Of a DNA stretch of 64,000 nucleotides, positions 28,100-43,158 are shown piece after piece. Location of the stretch: positions 1 to 64,000 of the forward strand of contig JAYMSP010000025.1 in NCBI GenBank assembly GCA_036897095.1, in the 5' to 3' direction. The translations under genes and the position numbers were made by a program. How positions within the stretch are numbered: the stretch's first letter is position 1; every line of letters begins with the position of its first letter. The DNA is from Plantago elongata (taxonomy: Eukaryota; Streptophyta; Magnoliopsida; Lamiales; Plantaginaceae). The notes below the pieces were generated by a model. It saw only the letters and a program-made list of their open reading frames with translations. It was not told the DNA's origin and ran no database searches.

Positions 28100-31000
28100 A
28101 GAAGCTCTTCATCTTAATCTTGGGTATAAGCACGCACGTGTCTATTTAATCTAATTAACAAAAGGAATGATTGAAATGAAACTATTATTCACTCTTTCAA
28201 AGATCTATGGGTTCAAGGAAAGTCTATACCGAGCACCTATGTATGTAGAAAGTTAGAAAATAGACTAGATCTATTACGACGACTTAAATAAATTCATAGA
28301 AAAAATCGATGCCATTTGTTAACGAAATTATTGACTTTAGGTAAATCTTTGGTATCTAACACTATTTCCTACCTGATCCTAGGAGATTCTAAAAAAATAC
28401 TTCCCTCTCTTTCCTTACTCTCTATATGCTTTTTTATTTATTGAAGAATTGGCTTTTTGGAATGCTGTGATATATATAATAATCAAAAGTAAAAGCAACC
28501 GGTGTTGAGTATTTACTACTACCATGATTTTCTACTTATGTTACCTACAAGTCTTTCTATTCCTAAGCGATTGCTAGATTATTTTTGTTTGCTAAAGTAA
28601 AGGGATATTATGGGCGTATTACGGCACTTTTCTTTTTTAGATAAGCTCATGATCTCTTGCTTCTCTTCTATGTTAGTTTTTCCGACCTTTCTAATTTTCA
28701 TTTTAATGCTATGTCATTTTTTGTTCTATAACTCTACAAGTAGTAAACACATAATTCGTAATTGAGGAGTAGAGAGCCTATTTTTATAGTCCAACGACGA
28801 AAAGATAAATACAAGATAATAATAAGGCGGATGTTTCCAGATCTAGTAATACTGACCAGAAAGCTATAGTTACTTACATACCATACATTTTTGTGCCATT
28901 CCTAACGTTTTAGAAGTAATCCAATAGCTCTAGTAACTATAACTAAAACAGTTGTATTGCTGAGTATACTTTCTTCACTTCACAGTGAGTAGCCACATTT
29001 TGAGGTAAAGGAGTTTTCATTTCTTTAATGCAACTTGGTGTAAGTACTACATAAACGTTCTCAGATTCAGCTATACCATAAATGACATTCTTTGCTTTCT
29101 TCAATTTTCTTTTTTCAGTATCTAAAAATCATGTGTAGGGATAAAAGAATTTACCCAAAAGTGTGTCTATCAGCACCCTTATTTTTCGAGCTTTATCTAG
29201 TAGCCTTTCGCCATCTTTATAGAATGACAAGGTATAACAGGGGTGTCTTTCATTGTTTTCTGTCACGTACATGTTTTTGTAGTAGGAATTTCAAATGTTA
29301 GTAATGAATGATAAATGTAAGAAATGCGTTCTTTGTATAGTTTATGCAGGTTAATTGCGATTAATCGTGTTTTATGCTTGATGTTGCCAAAAATATCTTA
29401 TATTTGTGAGGTTTGTAAGGACAAATTACTATAGTAAGTATGCTTGGGTTCTGTATCTTGGTATTTAATTTATTACACATTGTATCCTACATTTGAGAAA
29501 CTTTGGTTTTCCTTCTTTATTTATTTATTTCCTTTTTTTCATATTCTCTTTGACAACATCGATGCTGATTATTCTTCCCCCTTTTTGCTCTTCCCTACCA
29601 AGTTGGCAATGTTTCTAAGTTAAGGTCTAGTCAAATCTTATATTTATTCGATGTCTTCTTAACTCCACCCGTATATAACTTAACTGTATTATATGATATG
29701 TAGGTATAGAGATAAGGGGCTCCCTTGCACGTAAAAGACTCCCACTCTTCTCCTTATCAGTTTACCACATATTTACAAAATGACTTGTTATGTCTGAACA
29801 GCATTTTATTCTCCTCAGAAGTCCAGTGTTCGCACAAATGACAAATGTTCGAAAACTCCTAATGTAATGATCCCTCCCACCAATGCTTTATTCTATGCTA
29901 TTCCAACAAAAACTACATAATGAGTTTGTTATAAAAATATGATTTCCTCCTGCCTTCTACCTTCATTCAACGCATATGGAAGGTCTACAAATAATAAAAA
30001 AATGAATAAGAAAATGACAGCACACCTACTACCAAGCTCTAATTCAAGACTGTAAGCCAATAGCTTTGAAAGAGATTAGGTATAAAAAAAACTTAATTCT
30101 CAAGTTGTTTTACTTCTAAATGGTCTTGGGTCTAGTTTTTTTCGTGGACACTTGCGAACGTAGAGTTACTTTCGACATTTATTACGTCTTTTAAGTATAT
30201 ATAATAATGCAACGTTTAACAACCATAGGACCGTAGCGTAGGAGACAAAAAGAACAGAGTTTTCATTCTTATGAAAATGACGGAAATTGTTCTTAAATAA
30301 ACCTTGAACACATATAAAAAAGAATATACACAGTACACTCGACTAATTACAATTACTACAAATTATTATAGCTAGTATACCCAAAATCTTAAATCAATAA
30401 TAATTTTCCAATTTTAAGCGAATTTTTAAGTGAAAAAGGTCTTCCCCTTGTATGTAGTTAGTATGTATTACAGTTTTTTTCGAGTAGCATGATATTTCGT
30501 CGTAGCATTTATTAGATCTATGACTATATATAGTCTAGAAAAGAGGAATAAATACCCATCAGTATCGTATTCTTATACATTATACAAAACAATTAGCGTG
30601 TATGGCAAGTGGTCTTGGAAGTGGAGCAATAGCAAGGCTTCCCGATAAAAAAAGAGTACTACCTAAAAAAATATAATATATAAGTAAAAAACGTCAATTA
30701 ATTAGAGAAATACTGGGACTTATTTCCAACCTTAAAACAAGCTCAAATGCAACTCTTCGGAACGAGAAGAAAGCTTCCTTTATTTATATATAAATAAAAT
30801 CTAAGTTTACAAAATTCTTTCTCTTATTCTTATATCTTTATATAGCCAAATTATAGCCAAAGTTTCAATACATTAATTTTTTAATTAGAATGCTTTTCTT
30901 TTCTGGTTCCATCGAGTAAATAAGAGAATGCTCTATAAGTTAGTCTAATAAAATTGATCATTATGGTCACGTAATTGATAACGAAGGGCGGTTACAGGTG

Positions 31001-34000
31001 TAATATAATAGGATAGAGGACAAGGACTCTTTTGTATGTCCTAGACAAGGTTTTCTTCTTCTTTCTCTTCTAGGTTCTTCTAGCAACGAGCGATTTAAAA
31101 TATTTACTACTTTTTCTTCTTAGCTCTATTTCTACCCTGCTAGAGTGCTAGAGAAGGAACTTGGCGGTTTTTGCTTCATTCGTATGTGTGTTCTAACTTC
31201 TTGTCAAAGAAAATTAATGACTTTTTCATTATAAAAAATAAAAAGTGTTCTTTTGCTAGCAACCCCGAGCAGGAAATCTTGTAAATGTGTAATTTAGAGT
31301 CATATTCTATTTACTTAAGTTGGAACCCTTCCTCCGACTAATTCCTTTTCTTTGCCTCAATTACAATAACTAATATGTCTTTCTACAAAGCGTGTTACGC
31401 ATGATGTGAAGTGAATAAAAACCAAGGAAACATTTGGTCTAGTTCCTTCTTTATTTTTGGATTTTAAAAGAAATTCACTTCATTTTTTTTCTATCATGAA
31501 CAAGTAGTTTCACGCATCTCGATGACGTTACATAAAAGAAACCTCGCACGTATTTTCGATATCTACAATAAAGACATGTCCGCAGAATCCATTTTATTAA
31601 GCGATAGTTACGACGAGACACCTACAGTATATAGCTGTATATAGAAATACAATTATGTTACTTACGCATAATGCCATGTTTTCGTGTCTTACTTAAAATA
31701 TAGTTCTTTTCTATGCTGACATTGTTACGACTACTGCTGTGACATTATTTGTGTTTATTATAAAGACAGACACATTTCCTTGCCGACTACTTAAATACCA
31801 TTTGTTAATTAGCGTGACATAATTCGTTATAAGACACACGACTGTGAAAAGATTTGTCTTAGCCCGCTACATTTCATTATACGTCAATCAAGTTATGACC
31901 ACCTTGTTATCCTCCTAAATGCTAGGCGCTTGCTGCTGTCTTTGTATAAGCCTACTCTTTAGTATAAAGATACACATTACTGAGTTGCTAGTTGCTATTA
32001 TTAGATCCTCCCGAAATCACAGTAGAAGCCTTCCTTCCAAGAAAAATTACCTGAAAGACGATCACCTTCTCGGCGATTTATAAGTTGTTATTAATTTTAT
32101 AATTCATTATTGGAACCACTGCCTTTTCAGAGAAAGGACAAAAAAGAGTAAACCTTGGATTATATTCTGTTAGGTATACAATATCGTCTACTATGAAAGC
32201 ACGCTTATTTAAAAGATTCCTTCCTACCTAAAAAAAAGAATAAGTGTTCTGCACCACTAAGGACTTATTATTAATAACTATGTTTTGAGATAAATTTTTG
32301 TAATCTACAGTTGATGTACCAAATTTCAGCAGAATTTTTCCTTAACAAAGTAGTAGCATATCAAGTGAACCTATTTAGATTAGTTTTTATGCCTCATATA
32401 TATAAGTATAAGTGCTTTATTTCTAAAAACTGTAGAAGATCTTTATTTATGCCAGGTTTCTTCGTTCTTAGATTTTATTTGTAAATAATTAATTGATCGA
32501 CTATGTATAATTAGAACTACTTAGGTACTTCAAGGAAATAGATAATTCAATAGCTACGAAATCATTGCACATTACAAACAAAGACGTATTTAAAAATGAA
32601 ATTGAATTGGAACTGAAATATGCTAAAATATATATATATATATCCGTATAACCATTCCAAAACAACCCAAAACCAGTAGCGTATTTGACTCATAAAAGAA
32701 ACCCCCAGGAAGCAGAGAAGTTCAATGAAACACCTTCCCCTTACTCAAAAAAGTAACGTAACTCTCTCTAAAAAAAACGAATAGTGGACAACTGAAACAT
32801 TTTGATTGAGATCAAGTAGGAGCAGATCGTGCATTCGCTTAAGATAAATTACTTTTTAAAAGAACTAAAGTTTCCCCGAGCCGAGTAGTCTAGAAATCAT
32901 TTCATTTATTCCCAACAAGGCCAACAGAAAAGAATCTATTTTGCTTGCCAAGTAAAATGCACTCGCATTCAATTTAAGATATCTTTAAACAAGATTCGGT
33001 AGAAGTTCATATGAAACGATAAGGAAATAATTGAAATTGCACATAACAAACATAATGCAATTACGGAATTGTTCTTATTGGTAGATCACACCAAAACAGA
33101 AAACATTCAGAGTAAAAGTAAAAAACAAAACCGAGAGAGAGTAAGAAAACAGGCCTAGAAAATGACTAATATTCATAACGATTTATTAACCAAATTGAAA
33201 TACTTTCGAATCTTTTCTATACTCACAACAAATAGGAGTGTCAAAAAGAACAAGCATGAGTAGTTAATAATTGTATCTTTCTTCATTTACTTCACCAGGC
33301 ATATGTTAAGTACTTAAGAATTACTCCGCCTGAGTTGGCTGTGCGAGATCTGTCATTTTTTCATAATAAAGTGAGTGACTACATTTACTAATATTATATA
33401 CATAATAATTATGAATTTCGAAATGAACTTTCTCTTTATTAGAATACTAGAAGAAAAAGAAGAAAACCTTAAATTATTAAAGATCAATCCACCGACTCTT
33501 ACTTTGGACAAAAAATCGTATTACATACTTTGTTTTATGCATGATTTATTCTATTTCTCTTCCTACACGCAGGACTACTCCGCGAAAAGCCCTCCCATCT
33601 GGGGAGAGAAAAAGTGATTAAAGTTAATCTATGACGGATTATATTAAAATGAATGAAATTCTTTCAAAGGGGTATTTAAATAAGTGTTATGCCGAAAAGT
33701 CTATTAAAAAGAAGATAGAGAAAGTTAAGGGATTATTTGTTTTGACAACTCAAATATAACAAATAAACAAGCATATAAACTATATAATATAGAATAGACC
33801 AAATTATTTTCTACTACCTAATGCTATGGGCCCTACTACAATCTGACGCCAGTTTTTACCGCGATTTTACTAGAACTATATGAATCAAGATTGGCTAAGC
33901 TTCCTGCGATACAACTTTGGAGGTTTTTTTGCCCTAAATTGGACTAACATGGAATCTACCTATATCTGATCTTGTAGTTCTCTTCTCTCGTTCCTAACTA

Positions 34001-35510
34001 GGATATTTTTTTTAGTTTTCCTATTCTTCAGTCAGACTCTCCTGCACTCTCCTTTGATGCAAATGAAAGGGTGGGTTCATATACATAACATAATTTTTGG
34101 AATAGGGAAGAAGTACATAAGCGGATTAAAATAATACCAGAGACATATCATGTTATATAGCACGTCTATTTCTAATATAGAAAAAAATAGTAGAGCAGCC
34201 AACAGCCTCATTTTAGTTTTAGGCAGAGAGATATGGACTAACTTCTTTTATATCTATTTTTGAGTTGACCTGGAATCTTCTTTTCTGCTCGTACTTGGTC
34301 ATTCATGTTAACTCGATCTGTAAATATTTATTGATTACAGGTTACTAGGCAATTTTGGAATAGATGTATGCAGATAAGATAGATAAAACTAATATAATCG
34401 GAAGATAAAGCTCCTTTAGTATTTCGCAATTTTATAAGTATTCCTTTTTTTTTACTTCTATAAATATTCTATTTATTTTATTGTGAAAAGTCTTTGGCTC
34501 GGTATGACTACTACCTGTCTCGTATAATTGTATTACCCTTTCTTATTTTTCAATATTCTTCTATATAAGATATGTGATTGCCTTAAACACTGATACCCAT
34601 TTCTATCTAGTTCTTTCCTTACTCGTGGATAAGTTTTGGACTTCTATTTTGCGAGTGTCCTTTGTAAGAGCTAAGCAGTGCCCCATGTGTTTTCATATTT
34701 CATACATAATAAATATGCTGGACAACGTCAATAACCCTTTACTGTAAATTCCTTCCTTGGCTGCTGATGATGATCCTTTTTATTATAGCTAAGGGGAGCA
34801 CTTCATTCGGTATAATCATCATGGAAAGATCCAAAATACCTGAGTGAACTAGAGATCTGTTATTATCGGCGTACCCCTACAAAGACGTAAGCTACGATTT
34901 GATTCTCTTTGCAATCAGTGAAAATCTCCAAATTCTGACTATAATCCTATGAAAAATAATAAGAAAAAGTTCGCGGGTGAGATAAAACATATTACCCTTT
35001 CTTCATTACTTCATTTAATTATTACTATGCTACTAAAAAAAATATTGAAATAGTAAATCCAATTCTCGTATTTGATTAACTGAAAAACTCTCTGCTATAT
35101 ATTCTCCATCTAATCTAAACTTGTACTATTCTTTAATCTTTTTCTTGGAATAGCATTATTTATTCTTGAGTATTTTTTCTTCTTCCCTTCTTTCTTGTTT
35201 GTAATACACCTTTTTTAAGATACCCGCCGGTACTTAACCTACGTCTGTGGTGTCTAAGCGAACTCCTATCTTATTTTCCAGAAGCGCAAATCAGAATGGC
35301 AAATATACCGGAAACTGTAGACAACGAATACTATTCACACCAATACAAAAATTCTAGAGGAAAGAGATTCTAAAAACCAATTCCACAAGTTTTAGATACA
35401 TAATTAAAAAAAGATCTCGAATATAGAAAACAAAACTAGAAAAAGGTGTTTATAAGTGAAACGAAAGTGAGTTCATATAAGGTATGAATAATAAAAAAAC
35501 AGTAATAAAC
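28100..35510. other. AT-rich non-coding sequence, type A, no gene recognised
   Basis: From about 28.1 kb the quasi-palindromes fade and TG/CA steps return; in line 28681-28740 I counted 5 TA against 6 TG plus CA. I find no identifiable gene or RNA. Open frames at 29092-29301 and 33375-33617 (plus) are short and match no family I know. On the minus strand, about 28935-29260 has two open stretches of 40-55 codons in different frames with unremarkable amino-acid content, too short to call. An (AT)n run lies at 32628-32643. The return to type B is at about 35.5 kb. Confidence 0.55.
32628..32643. repeat. AT dinucleotide microsatellite
   Basis: A run of alternating A and T, about eight units, inside the type-A block. 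Confidence 0.85.
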
Positions 35511-38500
35511 AAAGCTCACCTTTTATATATATATTTATAAATTATAGAGTTACTCAAGAGTGCCCTATAAAAAATAAAGGGTAAGGGTGGAGTAATCTCT
35601 TTCACTAGTTGTATAATTATAACTTGAAGTATACTTCTCTTTCTTAAGTAAGTACTAAGGTAAGAACATGCTCTTATAATTTATATAGTTAAAGCGCCTT
35701 AATATCATAGCTGTTTATTATAGGTAATAAAATAAAAACTATAATCTTAGGGTTAGCTCTGGTATAACTCTTTGATAGAAGTACAATGCTATTTTCTTGT
35801 ATAACTTATCTTAAAGGAAAAAACTCCCTCTAGTTTTACTTAAGAGAAATGTTAGCTATTAAGTGATAAGCTCTTATTTATAAATTTTATTAAAAATAAA
35901 TAGTTTTCTAAGTAAACAAATAAAATAGGAGCTTGGGTAGTACTTGTGATCTCTATGTTCTAGTAATATTTATGTAAAGCTGTATCTTACAAAGATATCA
36001 ACTATAAGCTTGTATTACCCTATATTTATACTATAAGAAAGGAATTGGTTACTTACCCAAGTGCCCCTTAATTATTATGTGGCAAGAAATAGGGTTGCCC
36101 TTATAGAATCCTATAATTATAAGATATCTATAATCAAGGTATGTATTTAACTTAAGAAGGTAAAATGAATTGCGTTTAATAAGGAATTTCCTATAGAATG
36201 TATTAATAAAGAATGGGTTCTAGGGATTTTTTATAAATTACATTATTAGATATTTACACCTTGCAATATAGTAATAGGTGCCCTTATCTTAAGGTTATAT
36301 TTGAAATAGGCTCTTGTAATTAAGCACTTACGAGTAATTTACATACTTTTAGTAAAATACTCCCTTATACTTTCTTTCACATAATATAGAAGCGTAAATC
36401 ATGGTATACCTTATTTTATCAAAAAGTGAGTGATCCTTTTCCTGCTAGAAGGGGTGAGTAACTATATTCTATATCATAATTATTTTAACCCTACTTAAGA
36501 CCCATGAGATAGAGTAGACTTTTCACTGAAATATGTTTTCTATAGTACCAAAGAGTTTTATATATCTTATAAAGACTAGAGAATTATGCTATGTCCTTCC
36601 TTTATAAGTTAATAGAGTATTTCTAATTAAGAATTGCTTAGTCATGAAATTAAAATGAAGATATATTTCCCTTTAATGCTACAGAGAGTTACTTGTGATA
36701 GAGGGCCCCGACCGAGCATTACCTTTCCCTACACCATATTTATTTAGGAGTAGTTATTAACTTAAAATGCTAGAAGAAAATGAGCACTTATATCTTATCC
36801 CTTCCTTTCTTAAAAGATTGAGTAGAAGTGTTTTTTTTATACCCCTTACCGTATAGAAGAGTTATTTTTTATTAATATAACTGCCAATATTATATTTATC
36901 CATGCTTTATAGAGTAGCTAAGAGTACACTATCTTTTATATTAAAAAATGTAAAGCTTAAGCAGCTCTTTATAGGACCTATGCTTTGTAAATACACCTTT
37001 ATATATAGTAAATTCCCTCAGTATTTTATAAATAGTTTTAATTAAATAAAGAATGAGATATTACTGGTTATAACTACCCTACACTTTACTATTATAAAGG
37101 AACGCACGGGTGATTTACCCCTTGTTACATAATGTGGAGGAAATAATCTTCTACAAGTCTAGGCTTAGCCTATGGACTAGGCACCTCTCTTATTCTTTAT
37201 AAATATATACTAAATAGAAGAGTATTCTTGTGCTTTCCATTTCATTAACTATACGACTCTAAGTAACTAGCTATTATTGAGGGATAGGTCTTGTTCAGCA
37301 ACTTTATTATAACTAATTTTGTAAGGTAAGTACCCATAAATAGTAGCGTAGTAAACAATAATTTCGTCTATAAAGATCTATCAAGTACCTTTTTGTAATA
37401 AATCCGTAAAGAGTATTCCTTTGTTATACTTAGATATTACTTAACAAGATTACATAATTCTACCAGTTATCCTTTATTAATATAATGAGAGAGTTATATA
37501 TTATTAAGGGAAATTTCTTAAGTAAAATAATTTATTTCTAAGCTACACATTATAAGGAAAGAGTCTCCCTTTCTTGTGTATAACTATTAAGGGTATTCTT
37601 CTCTAGAGTAATCTCTAATAAATACAATTTCTTATAGGTACGCGAGTATAGTACTATTTAAATAAAGCTTGTGCAGTTATTTCCCCACTTAATATTATTA
37701 TAAATTTTAATTACTAAAGAGTTAAGCCCTTCTATGATAGTACATTTGCTTAACCCAAAGTGCGTATAGAAATGAAACGGGGTAAACATGCGGCACCTTT
37801 ATACCTCTAATTTACTAAGAGTTTAGTATATCTCTTCCCTCTTAATAAGGTATACTATATATAGTAGGTATTTAAGGCCGAATTTTAATTAAGTATATAC
37901 TTGTATAGCAAGAAAAGAAATCCTATCAAACTATATTTATAGCAAATTTAAAATATTACGCAAAGCTTCTTTAGAATCATAATTTATTAATAACTTGTGA
38001 TTGCAATTATTAGTTAAAGACGAGTATTTCTAAGCTATATCTACGCTAGAGCATTAGGTCAAGTCTCTAGTATCCTCTCTAATAAGTACCTATATTTATG
38101 GGCTAATATACATAGTACTCTTTCTTCCACTAGTATTTATATGTAACTAATCTCTAAAGTATCATCTAGTAAAGGTAATCTATAAAGTGTACTCTCTTAG
38201 GAAATACAAGTTCTCTCGTAATCTGTGTAATATCTATATAAAGAAGGGAAGGTACTTCTCTACTAGTAAGGCGCATACTTAACAAAGGAAATTACTAAAG
38301 AACTCTAATTATACAAAAGATGAGAGTAATATCGGGGGACCTATCATAAAAAGGCATTCTTATACCTTAATACCTTAAAGAACTCATTTAAAATAGATGC
38401 ATAAGAAAATTATCTGAAAGATTATACAAGCGGATGCTTTTGTTAACCAAAGGGAGTGTTTAGGTATATCCTAATATAGTTAAGTAATTTAAGGGACATT

Positions 38501-40010
38501 TTTCTATAGGTGCATAAGGTATAAGCTTAATTGTGAAGAACTAGTACATACCCTTGCATACTCTTTAATAGAGTCTTCTTAAGCCAAAGCATCTTCGTAT
38601 AAGTGCCTAAAGTACGAGTCTTAGGAGTCATTTCACCCTTTTGCCTTTGCGCTAATACAAATAATTAAGCTATCTTGTAGAGTATACATGTCCTAAGAGT
38701 GGAGGCGTTTCTACTACATACTACTTTATGGAAGAGAAGAGCGCTTTGCCTATTAACTATAAATTAATTGCTACTAAAAAAAAACATATTAGAAGTACCC
38801 TTAAAACCCTAACTATACACAGGGAAAGAGAGCTACTTTCTTGTACCTCAGTACTCTAAGCTACACTTTAATAATTAACTTATAGTGAGAGTAAAGTAAC
38901 TAAAAGGATAAGTATTTCCTTCTTCAACTCCCTATAGATACGTGAACATAAAATTGCTCATTATCTCCTTTTTATATTATATTAATTTCATAGTATACAA
39001 ATATGCAGACTTCTATTTATAAAAATTTATACTTTGGAGTATACCTTGGAACTACTACTGATAGGGGATATTTTCCCTTATTAATTTATGAAAATGCATT
39101 AGCTACACATAAATTAATAATTACTCACTGTATTATTTTAAATGGTTTAACTACCTTAGTTAAAGTATATAGAAAGGAAGTACATATGTCACTACTCTAA
39201 TTATAATGAAGACTTTATGGGGCTATTAGGCAAGAATTACCCTTACCTATTAAGAAAGGTATTCTAGTGTATCTAGTGCCTATATTAAAATTAAAGCAAA
39301 GAGTGCTTTACTTTCATATTAGAGTTAGACTTGTTCGGAAAGAATGATATATGTATGTCTTGTACACATTAATAACTCTGTAACCTCCCTTGATATAATA
39401 CGGTTGCCTTCTCCTTCTTTTAAGGTTACCTTTTATAAAAAGCAACTCACCTATGCCCATACTATTTATTATACTTATTATTAAATAAGGAGCTCTAGCT
39501 TGAAAAATATCTAGCACTCTTTTATAGTGTGTCCTTTTAGTATACCTTAAGCTCTAAACGAGTTATTTAAAATACAATTTTTAAGCAATAATATATCTTT
39601 TAAAGTAATACTCATACAATAAAGAGTTAAAGTTAAAGAGATCTTATTAGGCGAGTATTTATTACTAAAGCAAAGGGGTATCTATACAAAAGAAAGTGTA
39701 CTATAAAACTTAAGCTTTCTATTAAGAAGTACCTTATCCTTGACAAAGAAAGTACTTCAATACTTATTTATAAGAAATGAGTTAATCAAACTATATAAGA
39801 TAATGTCCTTGATAAATAACTACCCTCTATAGATAAGGTGCTACTTTTTCAGGTACTTCTACAGTAAATACTATTATGTTTCATAGATATTTAGACATTA
39901 ATTATGAAAGAAAGTATACCCTCTTAACAAAAAGCGCCTTAGATAATTAGGAGTAAGTGAGTTATTATTACTACATCTTACTATAATATAATAAGGCTTA
40001 AATAATGATG

Positions 40011-40032
40011 TAAATGAAAGAGAGTCATTTAC
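40011..40032. repeat. Quasi-palindromic motif copy, opposite orientation
   Basis: TAAATGAAAGAG runs into AGTCATTTA, so TAAATGA at the left faces TCATTTA at the right. It is a compact hairpin-capable copy. Confidence 0.55.
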
Positions 40033-41440
40033 TAGTAAAGAATATTTATGTGCACCTTTCCTCTTTATAACATAGAGGTGCATGCCCCTTAATGTGTTCC
40101 TAGAAAATTATACTTTAAAATACTTTGTTAAATATCTAGAGGAATACTTCGTGGGCAGAAGTCTACTACTCTTTAAAGTTTAGTTATGGTTATTATACTA
40201 CCTTCATTTAGCATTATACTTAATTAGTAAAGAATAATACATTTAAAGCTCTTTAGAGTATCCTGCGTGCCAATAATTATGAAAGCTCCCTTTTAGAAAA
40301 ATAAAATATAGGATTATTTCTCCTTACTTTTTTATAATTGAGTAGCTTCGCGAATCTACGCATACTCATACTTAATAAATAATTGTGGCTTGAAGAGGTA
40401 CCTTTATAAATAGCTACACCTAAAAAAGAGTAAAGAGTCAACTAATAATAATAACCTAGTATATTAGGGTCTATACATTTACTAAGTACCCTCTCCTTTA
40501 GTATACCTATATAGAAGCTTTCTCTTGCGTGTTACTTTAGTATCCTATTTATGTGAATGAAAGGAACACCGCCCCACCTTATTATACTTATATTATAAAC
40601 TTGTTACGCTTAAAAGAGACTCCTTAGAAGTATAAAGTATTAAGTCCCTTACATTAGCATAGATATGTGAACATGAAATTAATAATACACAAGTATGTAA
40701 GCTTTTTGTAAACACCTTATCCTGGAATATATCTTGAAAGAGAAGAGTACTTATAACTAAACAGCAAAGATTTCATAGGTGAAAATATTCTAGCAAGAGA
40801 TTTCCTACCATAATTGAATTACTCAAAGAACAGCTTTTTATAAGAGCGAAGATGTAAGTACTAACTTTATAAAATATATATATATATTCTTTATACAAAG
40901 GACTGTTGCGCTCTCTCTCAACTATACCTAATATATTAAACAAATAGTTATGTCCCTAGTAAAGCAGCAAGTTACCTTTATTAAGTCTTTTATAAGTAAG
41001 CTTTATGTCCCTTTTATAACAAATATTTAATAACAAGTAATTATGATATAAATATCTAGCTATGTAGGAAGATGTCTCTTTAGTACCACTTAGATTAATC
41101 TTAAAAAGTAAAAATATTATTTAAGAATACCTTTATAATTATGTGTACACTACAGGAAGGATAATACTATAAATCCCTTATAGCTCTCTTTTATTTATAT
41201 CTCATCTTATTTCATCCTTATATCAAGTTTTAGTATACTTTTTATAAAACATATGCTTTATATACTCTTACTGAAGATGCTACTAGATATCAAGGTATTT
41301 TCCCTTTCGTACATTAGAGAAAGTGTTACTACAAATTAGTTTTTTATATTTTAAGGAAAGCAAGAATACTTTCTAATACATTTAATAAACAGTTAGCCCT
41401 TACTAGCTATAATACATATTCCCTTAAGAAAGGATACTTA

Positions 41441-41456
41441 TATTATTATTATTATT
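41441..41456. repeat. TAT trinucleotide microsatellite
   Basis: About five consecutive TAT/ATT units within the type-B block. Confidence 0.85.
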
Positions 41457-43131
41457 GTCACGCAAGTTTGGTTGATATTATTACTCTTAGTAAATAAAAG
41501 AGAACGTCTTGTGTACCTTAGATAGTATGGGCTACCTTACCCTTTAATAAAGAAAAGACTATAATATAAAAGGCATAGTTTGAATGAAGGATACTATAAA
41601 CCTATTTTAAAAGGGCACTCTTTTGTCTTTTGTAAGGGAAAACACACGTAACTAACATTTAGGGAAAAATTATTACTACTAAAGTTTTTAAAGAGATTCT
41701 CGCGCTTATAAAGAGTTAATTAAAATGACTAAGGTAGATCTATTATCATAACTTATAGGAATAGTGCTGAATAGTTGTATTTTAATATTTTAAAGGAGAT
41801 TCTATTTAAGAAAGAGGAAGTTTGTTAGCAAGACATTTTTCCTTTATACTTGAGAATTATCTAGTACTTAATTTTGGTGGGATATATTTCTCCTAACAAA
41901 GCGTAGAAAATAACTAGACATAAGCGTGTTAGTAGATACAAATTACTATAGTACTTGAGTATCTTAATGAAAGAGTATTACTAAAAAAGAATTCTTAGCA
42001 CCTTTCTCCCTTAGTAGGTATAAATGAAATTGCTTAGTACCTCACTATAGTACACTACTCCTAGTTATAGCTAATGATATTTACTTATACCTCTAATAAT
42101 TATATAAAAAATTGGAAAATACTTAACACTTTTGGATATGTAAATACCCTTTCTTTATAAATTTTATAAAAGACTGCTACTATCCTATAAATGCTCGAGT
42201 GATTTTAATTTTATATGTTAAATTATTAAAAGGAATGTGCAACTTCACTGGGCAAATATCTACTAAATGCTATAGTTAAAGGGGTTGTTCTAGGCATTAT
42301 ATTTGATACCTATTTATTTCGGCATACATTCTTAGAGAATTGTCTAGTATTTTAATCCTATAAAATAAAATAGGAGACTCTATTTATGCTTTTAAATTTG
42401 TTAAGCTTAATTATGAAATTGGATAAGATAATACTTTGGAAAATACCTCACTAAGGATGGGGATAGAGTTACCCTCCTTGTAAGTCTTTGATTAATTATG
42501 CTACTATACGCATACCTTATAAATAGTCGGATTAAAAACAGAGCACATAAAGCTATTAGTTACTAAAGAGTACCCTCTATTCTATAGAAGTTGCCTAAGA
42601 TATAATTTATTAAAACAAGTATAGCTTACTCCTTAACAGTTAAAAGAGTTCTATTAACAATTATAGAGTTCCCCTTTTATGCATAGCTCTTATACATGGA
42701 TTATTTAAAACCTAATCAAAGATGCATGATTCTCTATACATTTTATAAAAAAAAATCTCTTAATTAAATACTTATTTATCTTACATATATTTATCTAAGC
42801 TAAGAGAAAGTGTGGTAAAGTATCGCATCTTTTAGCAGTTTCAGTACGTGCTATAATTTTAAATTTAGTATTTAAAAAGAGACTTGAATACGCCCTATAT
42901 TATGTATTCTGGGTTGCTCTTAAAGGAAAAGGGCTAGTTTAGGGTGTATTTATTAAAATTGCTTATAATATCTTACAGATTACAGAGTAAATATTGCCTG
43001 CCCATTAAAAGTCTCTAGTTTACAAGCAAGGATTTTATCCTTTAAGTACATGAGTATCCTATGACTAGTAAATATTATTGACGCCTTTCTGCGAAGGAAA
43101 ATTCCTTGAGTTCTTTCATATATTAACTTAC

Positions 43132-43158
43132 TATAAATGAGAGAGCACACTTACACCT
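43132..43158. repeat. Quasi-palindromic motif copy, opposite orientation
   Basis: TATAAATGAGAGAGCAC followed by a degenerate ACTTACACCT arm. The outer TATAAATGA matches the family consensus. Confidence 0.45.

Larger units (their letters stand above)
3440..28100. repeat. Long type-B block packed with degenerate quasi-palindromic repeats
   Basis: This 24.7 kb block has a restricted vocabulary: TTATAAA, CTTAAG, CTAGTA, AGTAC and runs such as GAGAGTAC or CCCTTT recur in both orientations. The underlying motif reads as a dyad, AAAGRGAGTAC facing its mirror complement, with AT-rich outer arms ATAAATG and CATTTAT. Clear copies lie at 13139-13167, 14169-14189, 17018-17045, 19603-19640, 24591-24624 and 25874-25908. 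In base lines 9121-9180 and 13681-13740 I counted 11 TA steps each, against two or three TG and no CA. No convincing gene is present; open frames at 6836-7042, 13130-13342, 23042-23266 and 26489-26737 look like chance. Edges are approximate. Confidence 0.6.
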
